In this document: piece after piece, positions 60,971 to 64,000 of the stretch | Layout: each line of letters opens with the position of its first letter | Numbering within the stretch: the first letter of the stretch is position 1 | Source of the DNA: Blastomussa wellsi | Taxonomy: Eukaryota > Cnidaria > Anthozoa > Scleractinia > Plerogyridae | Assembly (NCBI GenBank): GCA_947652115.1 | Contig: OX393572.1 | Coordinates: 14,120,401 to 14,184,400, forward strand | Length of the DNA: 64,000 nt | Reading direction: 5' to 3' | The notes under the pieces: model-generated | Told to the model about the DNA's origin: nothing | The model's input: the letters and a program-made list of their open reading frames with translations, nothing else | Database searches by the model: none | Position numbers and translations under genes: made by a program

Positions 60971-63900
60971 CTATTCATTTGAATGAGGAAGATTGAGAAG
61001 GATTGCAACTGACGAATTTGAAAAATTTAGGCTAAACTTTTCAAACTGTATAATTCGTGACCGAGCTCCTTTAATTCTTAAAAGATAGAAATAACGACCG
61101 CGTTATGCACACATAATCTGATGTAGTTAGAAGTGAGCAGACTTGAGCGTGCAATGAGCGTCATTTTAATCATGTTAGGGATTTTACGAAACCACGACGG
61201 CGACGTCAACGGGGACGTCGCCAAACAAAATATTTAATGAGCAGAAAAATAGTCCTGCACATGCGTTATCCATCTTTGTTCATTTCGTCGTCGTCCTCTG
61301 CAAAACAACTACATGAAATGACTAAATTCTGAGTTGTGTTGAGAACGTGAACCGCAATGGCGAGTTTTTCATGTTTCTCGTTTGAATTGAATAAGCGCTA
61401 AAAAATCCAAGTAGAGATTAGCGCTGATACTGATAATCACACTAAACAAATTCTGATAGTTGCGAGATTCTTGCGCAAAATTTAAATGCATTTTTTCGTG
61501 GACGTTGTCGTTGGCAAATCACAATTCAAATTCACAAATACCTGCACTTGTGCATGACGAAGGAGACGTTTTAGTTACGTTGTCATGAAGCCAGAACTGA
61601 ACCACTGACCATGCAAAGGCATTTCCCATTCGCCCAATACAACCACGTGACATCTCACGTATGAATGTAGTCGTTTTCTTTCCATCCCATATGTTCAATT
61701 GGCTCAGCTGCCCAATCACGGTTTCTTTCACTCCATCACTGCTATGCTCTAATAAAATTCCAATTCTTAAAACGCTGTCAGTTGGTATCGTCAGAATATT
61801 TGGGTGAAGGTTAATCGCGATCTTCTTCAGGCCGTCCACGTAGTAGGCTATCCAATATTTTCCCTGTACACAGATATGGTGCCAGCGATTATCCGAAATG
61901 TTTACCCGTGGGAGGTAAAAATCGCTGGAAAAAAGATCAATAAATAAGCATCTTTTTGTGACTAATTTCTGCGATTTTCCGCAATGATAAAAAAATAACG
62001 CGCGTTTGCTAAGAAAGATGGTGCGATAATTTCGTTTGGTAAAAGCTAATATAATCATACAGTGAATATGGTGCTACAGACGCAGGGACATATATGTAGC
62101 AGCAACAAAATCATGTGTTTTTCACAGGAGGGGACATTGCATCCCTGCAACATGTTGTCCTTTCGACACCTCCCACGAAGTTCAACAAGACGATTGCCGC
62201 CAAATTTGTGTTGCACGGGCTTAAAATTATCAGGACACACGAGGGGAGGCGTTGGTACGTATCCCTTACGTGTGAACAACGTTTGTTCCTGCTTCATGTC
62301 GCTGTGACGTGTCCCTGCAACCTCGATCCCAGGGTCCCTGCGTCATGTGCCCTCGTTTGTAAGCACCTTAAGACCCCAACATCTGCGCTTTTTCTTTATT
62401 TTCTTCAGCGCGGGAAAAAGTAAGGCAACGATCACCAAGCAGCAAAGAGACAAACAGTAAAAACGCGCGGGTGCGTGAGGGAAAAAAGGCAGTGGTTCCT
62501 TACTGGTCAGTGGCATTCGCAGTGAGTCTGAACGCTGATTGTCCTCGAATGGAGAACGCAAAACTGTCGTTGCGTGACGGTTCATCAATTGATAACACTG
62601 AGAAGTGTTGCGTGACGTCAGCGTTCAACAGTTTCATCCACCAGCAAGCTGTCACTGTCTCGATCGCGGTCAGTTTCAAAACCCGGGCATGTGGCGAGTT
62701 ATGATTGTTACTTAAATCAATAGAGTAGTCCCATTCAGCGCCTGAAAAAGAAAACAAAGAGAGAATTACAACATGGCTTTGGATTCGTAGGCCTCGTGGT
62801 AAGGGCGCTGAAGTTCAAGTAGGTAGGTAAGGTTTCCGTAGCATGAAGCGACAGAGAGTGTTTCTATACCCCCCCCCCCCCCCTGGATGGGATGCTAGTC
62901 AATCGCAAGGTTACCCCCAGCAGTAAATTTGCCGGTACCCATTTGTACACCTGGGTGAAGAGAGGCACTGAGAGAGTAAATTGTCTTGCCCAAGAACACA
63001 ACGCAGTGCCCCGGCTAGAGGCTCGAACCTGAACCGTCCAATCCGGAGTCCAGCGCACTAACCATTAGGCCACCTAGACTCCCACGAGTTCAAGTCCCCC
63101 GTCCTTAACATCGTACTAAGCAGTAACACGGAGGGTTGAGACGAATAACAAATGACGAACTTGGGAAAGCTAGGCTAAATCAAATCTTAGGAAATATCAA
63201 AATAATTGTTTTTTTATGGAAGGAAAATACCAAAGGGGTGATACTGTAATCGAAAAGGAACAAGGGTGGTTACTAATGGGGATGATTGAGAGGGATTACA
63301 AATAACGAACTAAAAACCTTTATCAGTTATAGTTCTCACTGAATGTGCGATCCAACTCTTGATTTGGCCTATGAATAATTTAGCCATCACACCTCCAATT
63401 ATATAAATAAAACCTACCTGTTATGCCTCTCATTTTCATCGATGTAGATTTGAGAGGAAAATTACGCCTAAAAGTTTTCCACATGACATTAATGACATTA
63501 TGGGTCAAATTCCGAGTGTAGTTTCCGTTAAGGTTTGCTAATGCGCAATGGCTATACCACCAGCAGCCATGCAAGAAGACGGAACAGCTGCCATATAAAT
63601 ATTCATCATTATCCTTATCTTTTGTGGAGAATTTCATGTTGTGGCTATGAGCAAGCGAATCGCCAGCGGTACCAGCATAATTGCCTAAGTGGAGCGTATA
63701 CCAATCGTCCTCCGAATCAACACTAAAATAGCCATACTGAGCATGCACAGTAATGTTATCGAAGTCTTCTAGTTCAATCAGAAGTTCGCTATGCTTGTTG
63801 GTTAGTCGATGGATTTTGTCGTTTCCCAGCCAGAACTCTGCGTCAAGCCTTCCAAATCCATTTTTGTAGTCCGACCAATTTCTATAGAAGTTCTCAGAGC

Positions 63901-64000
63901 CGTCGAAGCGTTTCTGGAAAACCACCCACCCTCCTCCATTTGTCGTTTGGTCACAAAAGACTTGAAATGGCCCTTTGTTATCAGGGTCGATGACGTAGAT
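15115..64000 (-). CDS. Giant adhesion-ectodomain / potassium-filter iGluR-like channel gene (44 exons, 5' end outside window)
   Basis: Exons: 64000-63418, 62741-62504, 61924-61542, 59420-59196, 59119-58886, 57580-57254, 56381-56065, 54766-54652, 54365-54076, 53744-53606, 52579-52251, 50780-50639, 50125-49788, 49315-49174, 48646-48315, 47772-47631, 46663-46229, 45467-45339, 44652-44215, 43338-43076, 41986-41863, 41054-40824, 39387-39091, 37833-37195, 35332-35107, 34316-34030, 32034-31907, 31385-31318, 30806-30646, 30399-30100, 28916-28644, 28308-28009, 27312-27013, 26530-26234, 25795-25487, 24971-24681, 23069-22767, 22319-21844, 21346-21252, 20792-20636, 19911-19845, 19240-18969, 17329-17155, 15356-15115. 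Each boundary has GT and AG and phases agree throughout, giving 3852 visible residues. Residue numbers below count from position 64000. The predicted product is a type I-like surface protein: lectin/adhesion array, SEA, eight FN3, ligand-binding-type channel, cytoplasmic coiled coil. Joining the FN3 part to the channel part is inference. Confidence 0.72.
15560..15684. repeat. Foldback repeat in the last intron/3' flank
   Basis: AGCCATGTATTTTACTGTC at the left and ACAGCATAATACATGGCT at the right are inverted, with inner arms CATTTGAGAACACGAG / CTCGAGTGTTCTCAAATG. Non-coding MITE-like hairpin, between channel exons 17329-17155 and 15356-15115. Confidence 0.7.
16030..16312. repeat. Foldback element, related to 28925-29296
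   Basis: The left part holds GCTATGGTATATTGCATTTC. The right part is a strong hairpin: ACAATTATTCCACTCGCGC and GCGCTCGTGGAATAATTGT around GATATGAGATGGTTATAGCC and its inverse. The same arms occur at 29179-29295. Confidence 0.7.
16322..16606 (+). mobile_element. tRNA-derived SINE, well-preserved copy
   Basis: Box A-like TAATGGTTAGTGCGCTGG and box B GGTTCGAGCCTC are visible about 40 nt apart, as in tRNA-derived SINEs. The body includes TCTCACAGTGCTTCTCTTCA and GGTGTATAAATGGGTGCC and ends TGATGGGCCACTAGGC. It lies in the last intron of the channel gene. Confidence 0.85.
17432..18388. mobile_element. Large foldback element with internal minisatellite
   Basis: The ends GGCCTGGAGGGGACAT and ATATCCCCTCCAGGCC are inverted. 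The arms continue inward: TCAAATAACCTTGACAGTC / GACTGACAAGGTTATTTGA and CTCCAAACACCTCATGAAT / ATTCATGAGGTGTTTGGAG. The right arm has about five tandem copies of a roughly 39-bp unit built from GAAGTCGCGGATAAAAAAA and GAAGTCGCGAATGGAAAAAC (18170-18370). It sits in the intron just before the M3 exon. Confidence 0.8.
22320..22766 (-). other. Intron joining the last FN3 exon to the channel module (critical junction)
   Basis: The donor GCAG|GTGATC (phase 1) and the acceptor TTTCTAACAAAG|AA (phase 1) join to give a Glu codon before TCRCEKH. The interval also has an AATAAA on the minus strand near 22540. A short open frame near 22495 starts MTASGAFVLILIV, which looks like a signal peptide, but none of its GT sites has a phase that fits the next exon. 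These two points keep a two-gene reading alive. Confidence 0.6.
22767..30399 (-). CDS. Eight fibronectin type III domains, one exon each
   Basis: Visible residues 2568-3358, exons 30399-30100, 28916-28644, 28308-28009, 27312-27013, 26530-26234, 25795-25487, 24971-24681 and 23069-22767, all phase 1-1 and 273-309 nt. Each shows the FN3 Trp (for example VSWHPV, VTWFPV, IVRWRPV), a GY-x-V/I-x-Y strand and a late Y-x-V-x-V-x-A strand; several end in TDEDG. The first (VYQKPLNTSV start) and second (no GY-rich C' block beyond FTGYNVTY) are most divergent. The last ends GDGPASFIYAG with donor GCAG|GTGATC. Tandem FN3 arrays act as spacers or adhesive stalks. Confidence 0.9.
23886..24069. repeat. Foldback MITE-like repeat
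   Basis: ATAGGCCATTTCCGAGTT at the left and AACTCGGAAATGACCTAT at the right are inverted. Inner arms include GAGTCTATGTGCGAAAC and its inverse GTTTCGCACTCAGACTC. Non-coding, in an FN3 intron. Confidence 0.75.
24066..24573. mobile_element. TIR MITE-like element (CTATAGAGCGTTTTCACGTGAC)
   Basis: Left end ATAGAGCGTTTTCACGTGAC and right end GTCACGTGAGTGAAAACGCT are an inverted pair about 500 bp apart, with no protein coding between. It adjoins the foldback at 23886-24069 in the intron between FN3 domains 7 and 8. Confidence 0.7.
27461..27494 (-). ncRNA. Hammerhead-ribozyme-like core
   Basis: On the minus strand CTGAAGA is followed by a stem II-type hairpin (GGAAG/CTTCC) and GAAATATT. CUGANGA and GAAA are the two conserved hammerhead boxes. 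Stems I and III are weak or absent here, so this is probably a decayed Penelope-like remnant rather than an active ribozyme. Confidence 0.5.
28925..29296. repeat. Foldback element, second copy of the 16030 family
   Basis: It starts CCATGGTATATTGCAATTCC and ends with a hairpin whose arms are ACAATTATTCCATGAGCCC and GGAATAATTGTT, around GTTGGATATGAAGTGATAA and its inverse. It lies between FN3 domains 1 and 2. Confidence 0.65.
29512..29600 (+). repeat. Dispersed repeat, copy related to 2394-2480
   Basis: It carries GGACCTAGCCCTAAAACATG and AGACCCAATGAAATTAGAGG, also seen near 2395-2455. Class not known. Confidence 0.5.
29880..30010 (-). mobile_element. Penelope-like terminal fragment with degenerate hammerhead core
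   Basis: On the minus strand it reads CTCCGACGAAGGGCTAACG, CTCGAAACGTCAGCTCTTG and ACGGTGGCCAATTGACATTA, then the CAACCCAGTTGATAAAACCA tail. CCGACGA replaces the CUGANGA box and GAAACGTC is kept (29966-29994). Other copies: 33549-33796, 42505-42660, 60740-60977. Confidence 0.65.
30646..32034 (-). CDS. SEA domain, three exons
   Basis: Visible residues 2449-2567, exons 32034-31907, 31385-31318 and 30806-30646 (phases 0 and 2 inside). DVRLKAKLLDELWNPNL and FYELHKSIENK start the fold. IWKVYEKAQNSRYVKAIVTN leads to FGPGSIIANFSVIFD, then LLEVINRTVGPDAVNYLGN. The GSII turn is at the place of the SEA autoproteolysis site (consensus GSVVV, cut between G and S). The module stands between the lectin array and the FN3 series, where self-cleavage would leave two non-covalently held chains. 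Whether GSIIA still cleaves is unknown. Confidence 0.8.
30996..31065. repeat. Small foldback repeat (AACCTCGTTCCC family), second copy
   Basis: AACCTCGTTCCCAGGGTCTC and GAGACCCAGGGAACGAGGTT are near-perfect inverted arms; the family also occurs at 6311-6384. Confidence 0.85.
32760..32793 (+). ncRNA. Hammerhead-ribozyme-like core
   Basis: CTGAAGA, a strong stem II hairpin (GGCTGG tctg CCAGCC) and GAAATATTG appear in hammerhead order. Stem I pairing looks short. It is probably a fragment of a Penelope-like terminal repeat in the intron between the CC-repeat and SEA exons. Confidence 0.55.
32982..33155. repeat. Foldback MITE-like repeat (TAGCCTGCGTAGCAAGCGTT)
   Basis: TAGCCTGCGTAGCAAGCGTT and AACGCTTGCCACGCAGGCTA are inverted ends; inner arms GCGCGAAAATTGG and CCAATTTTCGCGC also pair. 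About 174 bp. Confidence 0.85.
33480..34010. repeat. GTCA/GACA microsatellite interrupted by a Penelope-like fragment
   Basis: Tetranucleotide (AGTC)n and (GACA)n tracts run 33480-33548 and 33797-34010. A non-repetitive block of about 248 bp (33549-33796) lies between, carrying GAAAGCTGACGTTTCGAGCG, the reverse strand of the hammerhead-derived motif. Confidence 0.85.
33549..33796 (-). mobile_element. Penelope-like fragment within the microsatellite
   Basis: The minus strand has CTCCGACGAAGAACTAACG then CTCGAAACGTCAGCTTTCG (33569-33596), a degenerate hammerhead-type core. It is flanked on both sides by the same AGTC repeats, as expected if it was inserted into the tract. Confidence 0.55.
34030..35332 (-). 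CDS. Cysteine-rich CC-repeat module, two exons (family not recognised)
   Basis: Visible residues 2278-2448, exons 35332-35107 and 34316-34030 joined in phase 2 (split codon Trp). There are fourteen cysteines. I read three imperfect repeats, each with a Cys followed by an aromatic/aliphatic strand, then a CC pair: LRCAGENYFLNGLQ...GAWCCSPP, LQCHDGHFIRGIYL...VECCKP and TKCDDHYYLIQI...FRCCK, with a further Cys between repeats (HLECM, GHCYYK). It is surely secreted given its setting. I cannot name the family or a function. A minisatellite and GTCA repeats flank the exons. Confidence 0.7.
34738..34950. repeat. CGAA-rich minisatellite, unit about 47 bp
   Basis: Higher-order repeats of CGAACGAACGAACGAGCGAA, CATACGAACTACGAACGAGC and GAACATA recur about every 47 bp. 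It lies in the intron between the two CC-repeat exons. Open frames here on both strands are artefacts of the repeat. Confidence 0.9.
36072..36519. mobile_element. Palindromic MITE, full copy
   Basis: The two halves are almost perfect inverted copies over the whole length, from TTAAAGTGCACCTAACCCC to GGGGTTAGGTGCACTTTAA. The centre is GATTTGCATGCATGTTTACA flanked by TTTGTGACGTCAAATC arms. Other copies are 39683-40106 and the half-copy at 48782-49040, all in introns of the same gene. Confidence 0.9.
37195..37833 (-). CDS. LamG domain, complete in one exon
   Basis: Visible residues 2065-2277, phase 1-1, 639 nt. STSYWPLDSHLNMVNLRGVV, CTSGFTVSLWLNHRTIY, QVFIAIGDYF, WSLYAFVWNTTDLHIYRNGQ and FDDIRIWNRALAPNEIDGMF form a full LamG-like series with the closing IRIWNRAL strand. 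An upstream in-frame Met exists, but the GGAGCAG|GT acceptor and phase show that this is an internal exon. Confidence 0.9.
39091..41054 (-). CDS. TLDc domain 2, two exons
   Basis: Visible residues 1889-2064, exons 41054-40824 and 39387-39091, phase 1. First half: CYSGARDGWDSGIFHEKCDG, ATLTIARFENTIFGGFADHS. Second half: STKAFLFRFKKKTG, RGPIFGFEELAFS, NAYSLMNGHVFVHAIEVLTT. The intron falls at the same place and phase as in TLDc 1, so both copies share ancestry. The intron carries a palindromic MITE and a hammerhead-like motif. Confidence 0.82.
39683..40106. mobile_element. Palindromic MITE, second copy
   Basis: Same family as 36072-36519: starts TTAAAGTGCACCTAACCCC, ends GGGGTTAGGTGCACTTTAA, with TTTGACGTCACAAAATGATT in the arms. 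It lies in the intron between the two TLDc 2 exons. Confidence 0.9.
40467..40494 (-). ncRNA. Hammerhead ribozyme motif with minimal stem III
   Basis: The minus strand reads UUCCA, CUGAUGA, stem II GGGC-cauu-GCCC, GAAA, CGUC, UGGAA. Both conserved boxes are intact, and UUCCA/UGGAA can form stem I around the GUC cleavage site. Stem III would be only the self-complementary ACGU, as reported for Penelope-like elements, where such ribozymes work as dimers. Long inverted arms flank it (ATAAATGAGTTCGATGTT at 40419-40438 and its inverse at about 40497-40519). Confidence 0.65.
41863..43338 (-). CDS. MAM domain, middle and C-terminal exons
   Basis: Visible residues 1760-1888, exons 43338-43076 and 41986-41863 joined at phase 0. 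SAGFYYIEASPPRIIGDRAR, CLAFSHHMYGAYMGKLSVYL, ILLWRLFREQTNEWQRAEI and then IIFEGVVGNGEEGDIAIDEV are textbook MAM motifs. MAM domains mediate adhesion and homodimer formation in receptor phosphatases and meprins (family knowledge). An opposite-orientation copy of the 12298 MITE lies in the intron at 42723-42899, next to a Penelope-like fragment. Confidence 0.9.
42505..42660 (+). mobile_element. Penelope-like terminal fragment
   Basis: CTCCGACGAAGGGCTAACG, CTCGAAATGTCAGCTCTTG, ACGGTGGCCAATTCACATTA and the tail TATACTTCCCACCGACGCAG, ending in a run of C after AGAAACTTA. Same family as 60740-60977. Confidence 0.65.
42723..42899. mobile_element. Short MITE (AGGGCTGTCATTAAG termini), second copy
   Basis: It begins AGGGCTGTCATTAAGGGCC and ends AACTTAATGACAGCCCT, in the opposite orientation to the copy at 12298-12474. 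About 177 bp, in the intron between MAM exons. Confidence 0.85.
44215..44652 (-). CDS. Fucolectin-like F5/8C domain exon placed inside the MAM domain
   Basis: Visible residues 1614-1759, phase 1-1. It has SFSNAAFKGKTQQHP, SASLAVDGDLDTWSD, WWKVDLGREGLVTGVRLALN, VNVTVTNNTGDSRVC and FLYEVEVIL. This is the order of the eel-fucolectin/tachylectin-4-type discoidin fold, which binds fucose through His and Arg residues in the family. It sits between the N-terminal and middle exons of the MAM domain. Because it is symmetric, skipping it would leave the MAM frame intact. It could be an alternatively spliced cassette or a true domain-in-domain insertion. Confidence 0.82.
45339..45467 (-). CDS. MAM domain, N-terminal exon
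   Basis: Visible residues 1571-1613, phase 1-1, 129 nt. VACRMVDWCLQLNSYEDFDW corresponds to the start of MAM domains (C-x-FE-x-GLCGW then DDFDW), and KNTGPCNNAE corresponds to the TGPSxDHT block. The rest of the MAM fold is in 43338-43076 and 41986-41863, after the fucolectin-like exon. Confidence 0.75.
45799..46044. repeat. Dispersed repeat, uninterrupted copy of the 60581 element
   Basis: It runs from GAGGGGCACAGTTACCATAA through GAAAAACACCAAAAATGCACC to AAATTTAGGCTAAACTTTTC and GTGACCGAGCTCCTTTAA. The same series occurs at 60581-61075, where it is split by another element. Short pieces recur near 50340 and 63160. Confidence 0.75.
46229..46663 (-). CDS. LamG/pentraxin-like domain in one exon
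   Basis: Visible residues 1426-1570, phase 1-1. It begins VMEQSDVGTIVSWRTRNTKT and carries LNIPTIPRGWHHVTFTW, LKFYQNGVLAKETAG, VGLFIIGNRF and FQLYGLTVWPRLVSQAQIKE. The GWHHV strand and the NGV loop are diagnostic of the concanavalin-A-like fold. It has fewer cysteines than the other LamG units. Confidence 0.8.
47631..48646 (-). CDS. F5/8C (discoidin) domain 5, two exons
   Basis: Visible residues 1268-1425, exons 48646-48315 and 47772-47631. Markers are SKALGMESGAISDSQISASS, KQWFQVDLNNQNTMVMRVAT, YNLQYGNNADRFHYYRAQGQ, VFTGNTDADTVVSHDLNPPI and RYIRFRPVSWFMWISMRVEL. It is very close to domain 4 in both exons, so the pair is probably a recent duplication. Discoidin domains bind lipids, sugars or matrix through loop tips (family knowledge). 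Confidence 0.9.
48782..49040. mobile_element. Palindromic MITE, truncated copy
   Basis: It begins TTAAAGTGCACCTAACCC and runs through the centre GTAAACATGCATGCAAATC, but the second arm is lost after TTTGTGAAGTCAAC. It lies in the intron between discoidin domains 4 and 5. Confidence 0.8.
49174..50125 (-). CDS. F5/8C (discoidin) domain 4, two exons
   Basis: Visible residues 1108-1267, exons 50125-49788 and 49315-49174. Markers are SKALGMESGEISDSQISAST, NQWLQVDLNSPHVRVMRVAT, YKLQFSNDEATFYYYREQGN, IFAGNTDADAVVSHDLNPPI and RYIRFRPMTWVEHISMGVEL. The acceptor of the first exon is taken as GAAAG|AG because only that keeps phase 1. A partial palindromic MITE (48782-49040) lies in the following intron. 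Confidence 0.9.
50639..52579 (-). CDS. F5/8C (discoidin) domain 3, two exons
   Basis: Visible residues 951-1107, exons 52579-52251 and 50780-50639. Canonical: RRALGMQSGAIPDIQITASS, SQWLQVDLGSQYTKITRTAT, EYKLQYSNDGVSFKYYREQG, then VFAGNTDQDTVVSHDLNPPI and RFIRFRPVAWRFWIAMRVEL with YGC. The second exon is 142 nt, the same length as in domains 4 and 5, and shares the SHDLNPPITAR block with them. This points to tandem duplication of a two-exon unit. Confidence 0.9.
53606..54365 (-). CDS. F5/8C (discoidin-like) domain 2, two exons
   Basis: Visible residues 808-950, exons 54365-54076 and 53744-53606, phase 0 inside and phase 1 outside. The first half has VTASSERCMTPPHFARLNL, PWLRVSLGSPQFVLFVATQS and YLRFVDADDGIWKIYTEKG. 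The second half has VFQGNWDGSTVVKNAILNPF and ECCLRVEIYGPG. It is the most divergent of the five discoidin units, with extra cysteines (CLSAWC, ECC). Confidence 0.75.
54652..56381 (-). CDS. F5/8C (discoidin) domain 1, two exons
   Basis: Visible residues 664-807, exons 56381-56065 and 54766-54652 joined at phase 0. It contains EALGVGDAAVTPNAAFASSS, RQWLQANISYENNYGLAKVR, SWVETYLLNQSSNGEDW and then YLRFLPQTWNSNICMKVSI. That is the full discoidin order, with the usual first Cys replaced by VPH. Two donors end the second exon in the same phase: AAG|GTCAAG (used here) and, 6 nt further, AAG|GTACAT. The real end may be 54646. Confidence 0.8.
57254..59119 (-). CDS. TLDc domain 1, two exons
   Basis: Visible residues 477-663, exons 59119-58886 and 57580-57254, phase 1. 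The first half has the TLDc signature CYHAKSDGFTAHAFHSRCD then GPTVTLVQVREFIFGGFLD. The second half has AFLFSIENVLGLQPLKI, KGPQFGLKDLWI, NAYSLPEGYD and FTWDNLEVFYY, all standard TLDc strands. TLDc proteins such as OXR1 and TLDC2 are normally intracellular and several bind the V-ATPase (family knowledge), so an ectodomain location between LamG and discoidin modules is unusual. A MITE of about 545 bp lies in the intron at 57732-58275. Confidence 0.85.
57732..58275. mobile_element. TIR MITE in the TLDc 1 intron
   Basis: Left AAGTGCCCATGAAGTGGATT and right end ATTCACTTCACAGCCACTTT are inverted. Inner arms ACAAGCCTTCAAAGTTGAGC and GCTCAACTTTGAAGGCTTGT are perfect. A diverged relative may lie at 38690-39060. 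No coding capacity. Confidence 0.85.
59196..59420 (-). CDS. N-terminal half of a LamG domain, followed directly by TLDc
   Basis: Visible residues 402-476. The exon is phase 1-1 and encodes WQGNVVGDGVELD, GGGHVILGRFDDRCPG and LCQDGFTVSFWMKHGG. This matches the first half of the complete LamG at 37195-37833, which has SCTSGFTVSLWLNH at the same place. The second half (WHH-type strand, IWNRAL-type end) is not found between here and the TLDc exon 76 bp further on. Either the domain is truncated, or its second half is in an exon I did not recognise. Confidence 0.7.
60581..61075. repeat. Dispersed repeat split by a Penelope-like insertion
   Basis: The left part (GGGGCACAGTCACCATGAAT onward) and the right part (AAATTTAGGCTAAACTTTTC to ACCGAGCTCCTTTAA) together match 45799-46044. 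The block 60740-60977 is foreign to it. Confidence 0.8.
60740..60977 (+). mobile_element. Penelope-like insertion with inverted terminal segments and 16-bp target duplication
   Basis: Identical TTTGAATGAGGAAGAT copies flank it (60724-60739 and 60978-60993). Inside, GGCCACCGTAAAGAGATTCA...GACGTTTCGAGCG reads outward on the left and its inverse on the right, forming a head-to-head pair around GGCTAACGAC. Both arms carry the degenerate hammerhead core (60776-60803 minus, 60824-60851 plus). The right side continues into the CAACCCAGTTGATAAAACCA tail. Confidence 0.8.
61542..62741 (-). CDS. LamG/pentraxin-like domain, two exons
   Basis: Visible residues 195-401, from exons 62741-62504 and 61924-61542 joined in phase 2 (the split codon gives His in TDHDFYLPRV). 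The first exon carries the TACWWMKLLNA strand and FSVLSI. The second carries NRWHHICVQ, YYVDGLKK, LRIGILLE and LSQLNIWD, the usual jelly-roll series of pentraxin/LamG domains. It ends with a Cys-containing tail (SRGCIGRMGNAF, SPSSCTSAG). Such domains bind glycans or proteins. The intron between them contains a MITE-like element at 62079-62344. Confidence 0.8.
62079..62344. mobile_element. MITE-like element with GACGCAGGGAC termini
   Basis: GACGCAGGGACA opens and GGTCCCTGCGTC closes a block of about 266 bp, forming an 11-bp inverted repeat. It lies in the intron of the first LamG domain. Open frames on both strands here are probably element-derived and not genes. Confidence 0.6.
62838..63085 (-). 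mobile_element. tRNA-derived SINE, minus-strand copy
   Basis: The reverse complement shows GGCCTAATGGTTAGTGCGCT, then GGTTCGAGCCTCTAGCCGG and the body TGTACACCTGGG...TTGCGATTGACTAGCATCCC. It matches the SINE at 16322-16606. A C-run at 62870-62883 marks the point where the sister copy has CCAGGGGG. Confidence 0.8.
63418..64000 (-). CDS. Fibrinogen C-terminal (FReD) domain exon, 5' part cut by window edge
   Basis: Visible residues 1-194. The segment opens inside the domain with FQVFCDQTTNGGGWVVFQKR, the standard FReD N-terminal block. FGRLDAEFWLGNDKIHRLT follows, then the calcium-site-like KDKDNDE and the C-terminal CSVFLHGCWWYSHC with NLNGNY. It ends MRGITG at donor ACAG|GTAGG (phase 1). FReD domains in ficolins and tachylectins bind acetylated sugars (family knowledge). 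The extra Cys before WWY is unusual and might be unpaired. The exon continues to the right of the window, so the signal peptide and upstream domains are not seen. Confidence 0.88.

Noticed and set aside
62055..62423. Open frames on both strands at 62055-62423
   Set aside because: They fall mainly in the GACGCAGGGAC-bounded repeat and match no domain.

Overview
The window looks like nuclear DNA of an anthozoan cnidarian, most likely a stony coral. It has short GT-AG introns, long series of phase-1 extracellular-domain exons, and many small foldback transposons, tRNA-derived SINEs and Penelope-like fragments of the kind common in coral genomes. The species cannot be fixed from the sequence alone. 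Three genes are supported. All are on the minus strand, so each reads from high to low coordinates.

Left part: the first coding exon of a nephrocystin-3 (NPHP3)-like ciliary gene (5121-5580), whose remaining exons lie to the left and were not located. Next is a complete six-exon PRELID1-like mitochondrial lipid-transfer gene (7913-13526, predicted 182 residues). All of its exon phases agree and human PRELID1-like motifs appear in order.

Right part: about 49 kb (15115 to beyond 64000) is read as one very large gene. I joined 44 exons by splice sites and phase. The visible coding sequence is 11,559 nt, exactly 3853 codons with the stop, with no phase conflict at any junction. From the visible N-terminal end the order is: fibrinogen C-terminal domain, LamG/pentraxin, half LamG, TLDc, five F5/8C (discoidin) domains, LamG/pentraxin, MAM domain split by a fucolectin-like exon, second TLDc, LamG, cysteine-rich CC repeats, SEA domain, eight FN3 domains, and then a three-helix ionotropic-glutamate-receptor-like channel with a potassium-type TVGYGD filter and a cytoplasmic coiled coil. 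The N terminus is outside the window. If the fusion is real, this is a surface protein in which a large lectin/adhesion ectodomain, possibly cleaved at the SEA domain, is tethered to a potassium-selective ligand-gated pore. The weakest link is the 447-bp intron between the last FN3 exon and the first channel exon; a two-gene reading remains possible.

The introns and gaps hold a rich set of repeats: hammerhead-ribozyme-like motifs of Penelope-like type, nested insertions (one with a 16-bp target duplication), palindromic MITEs in three copies, SINEs, microsatellites and a degenerate L1-like fragment. No tRNA or rRNA gene, CRISPR array or convincing plus-strand gene was found.
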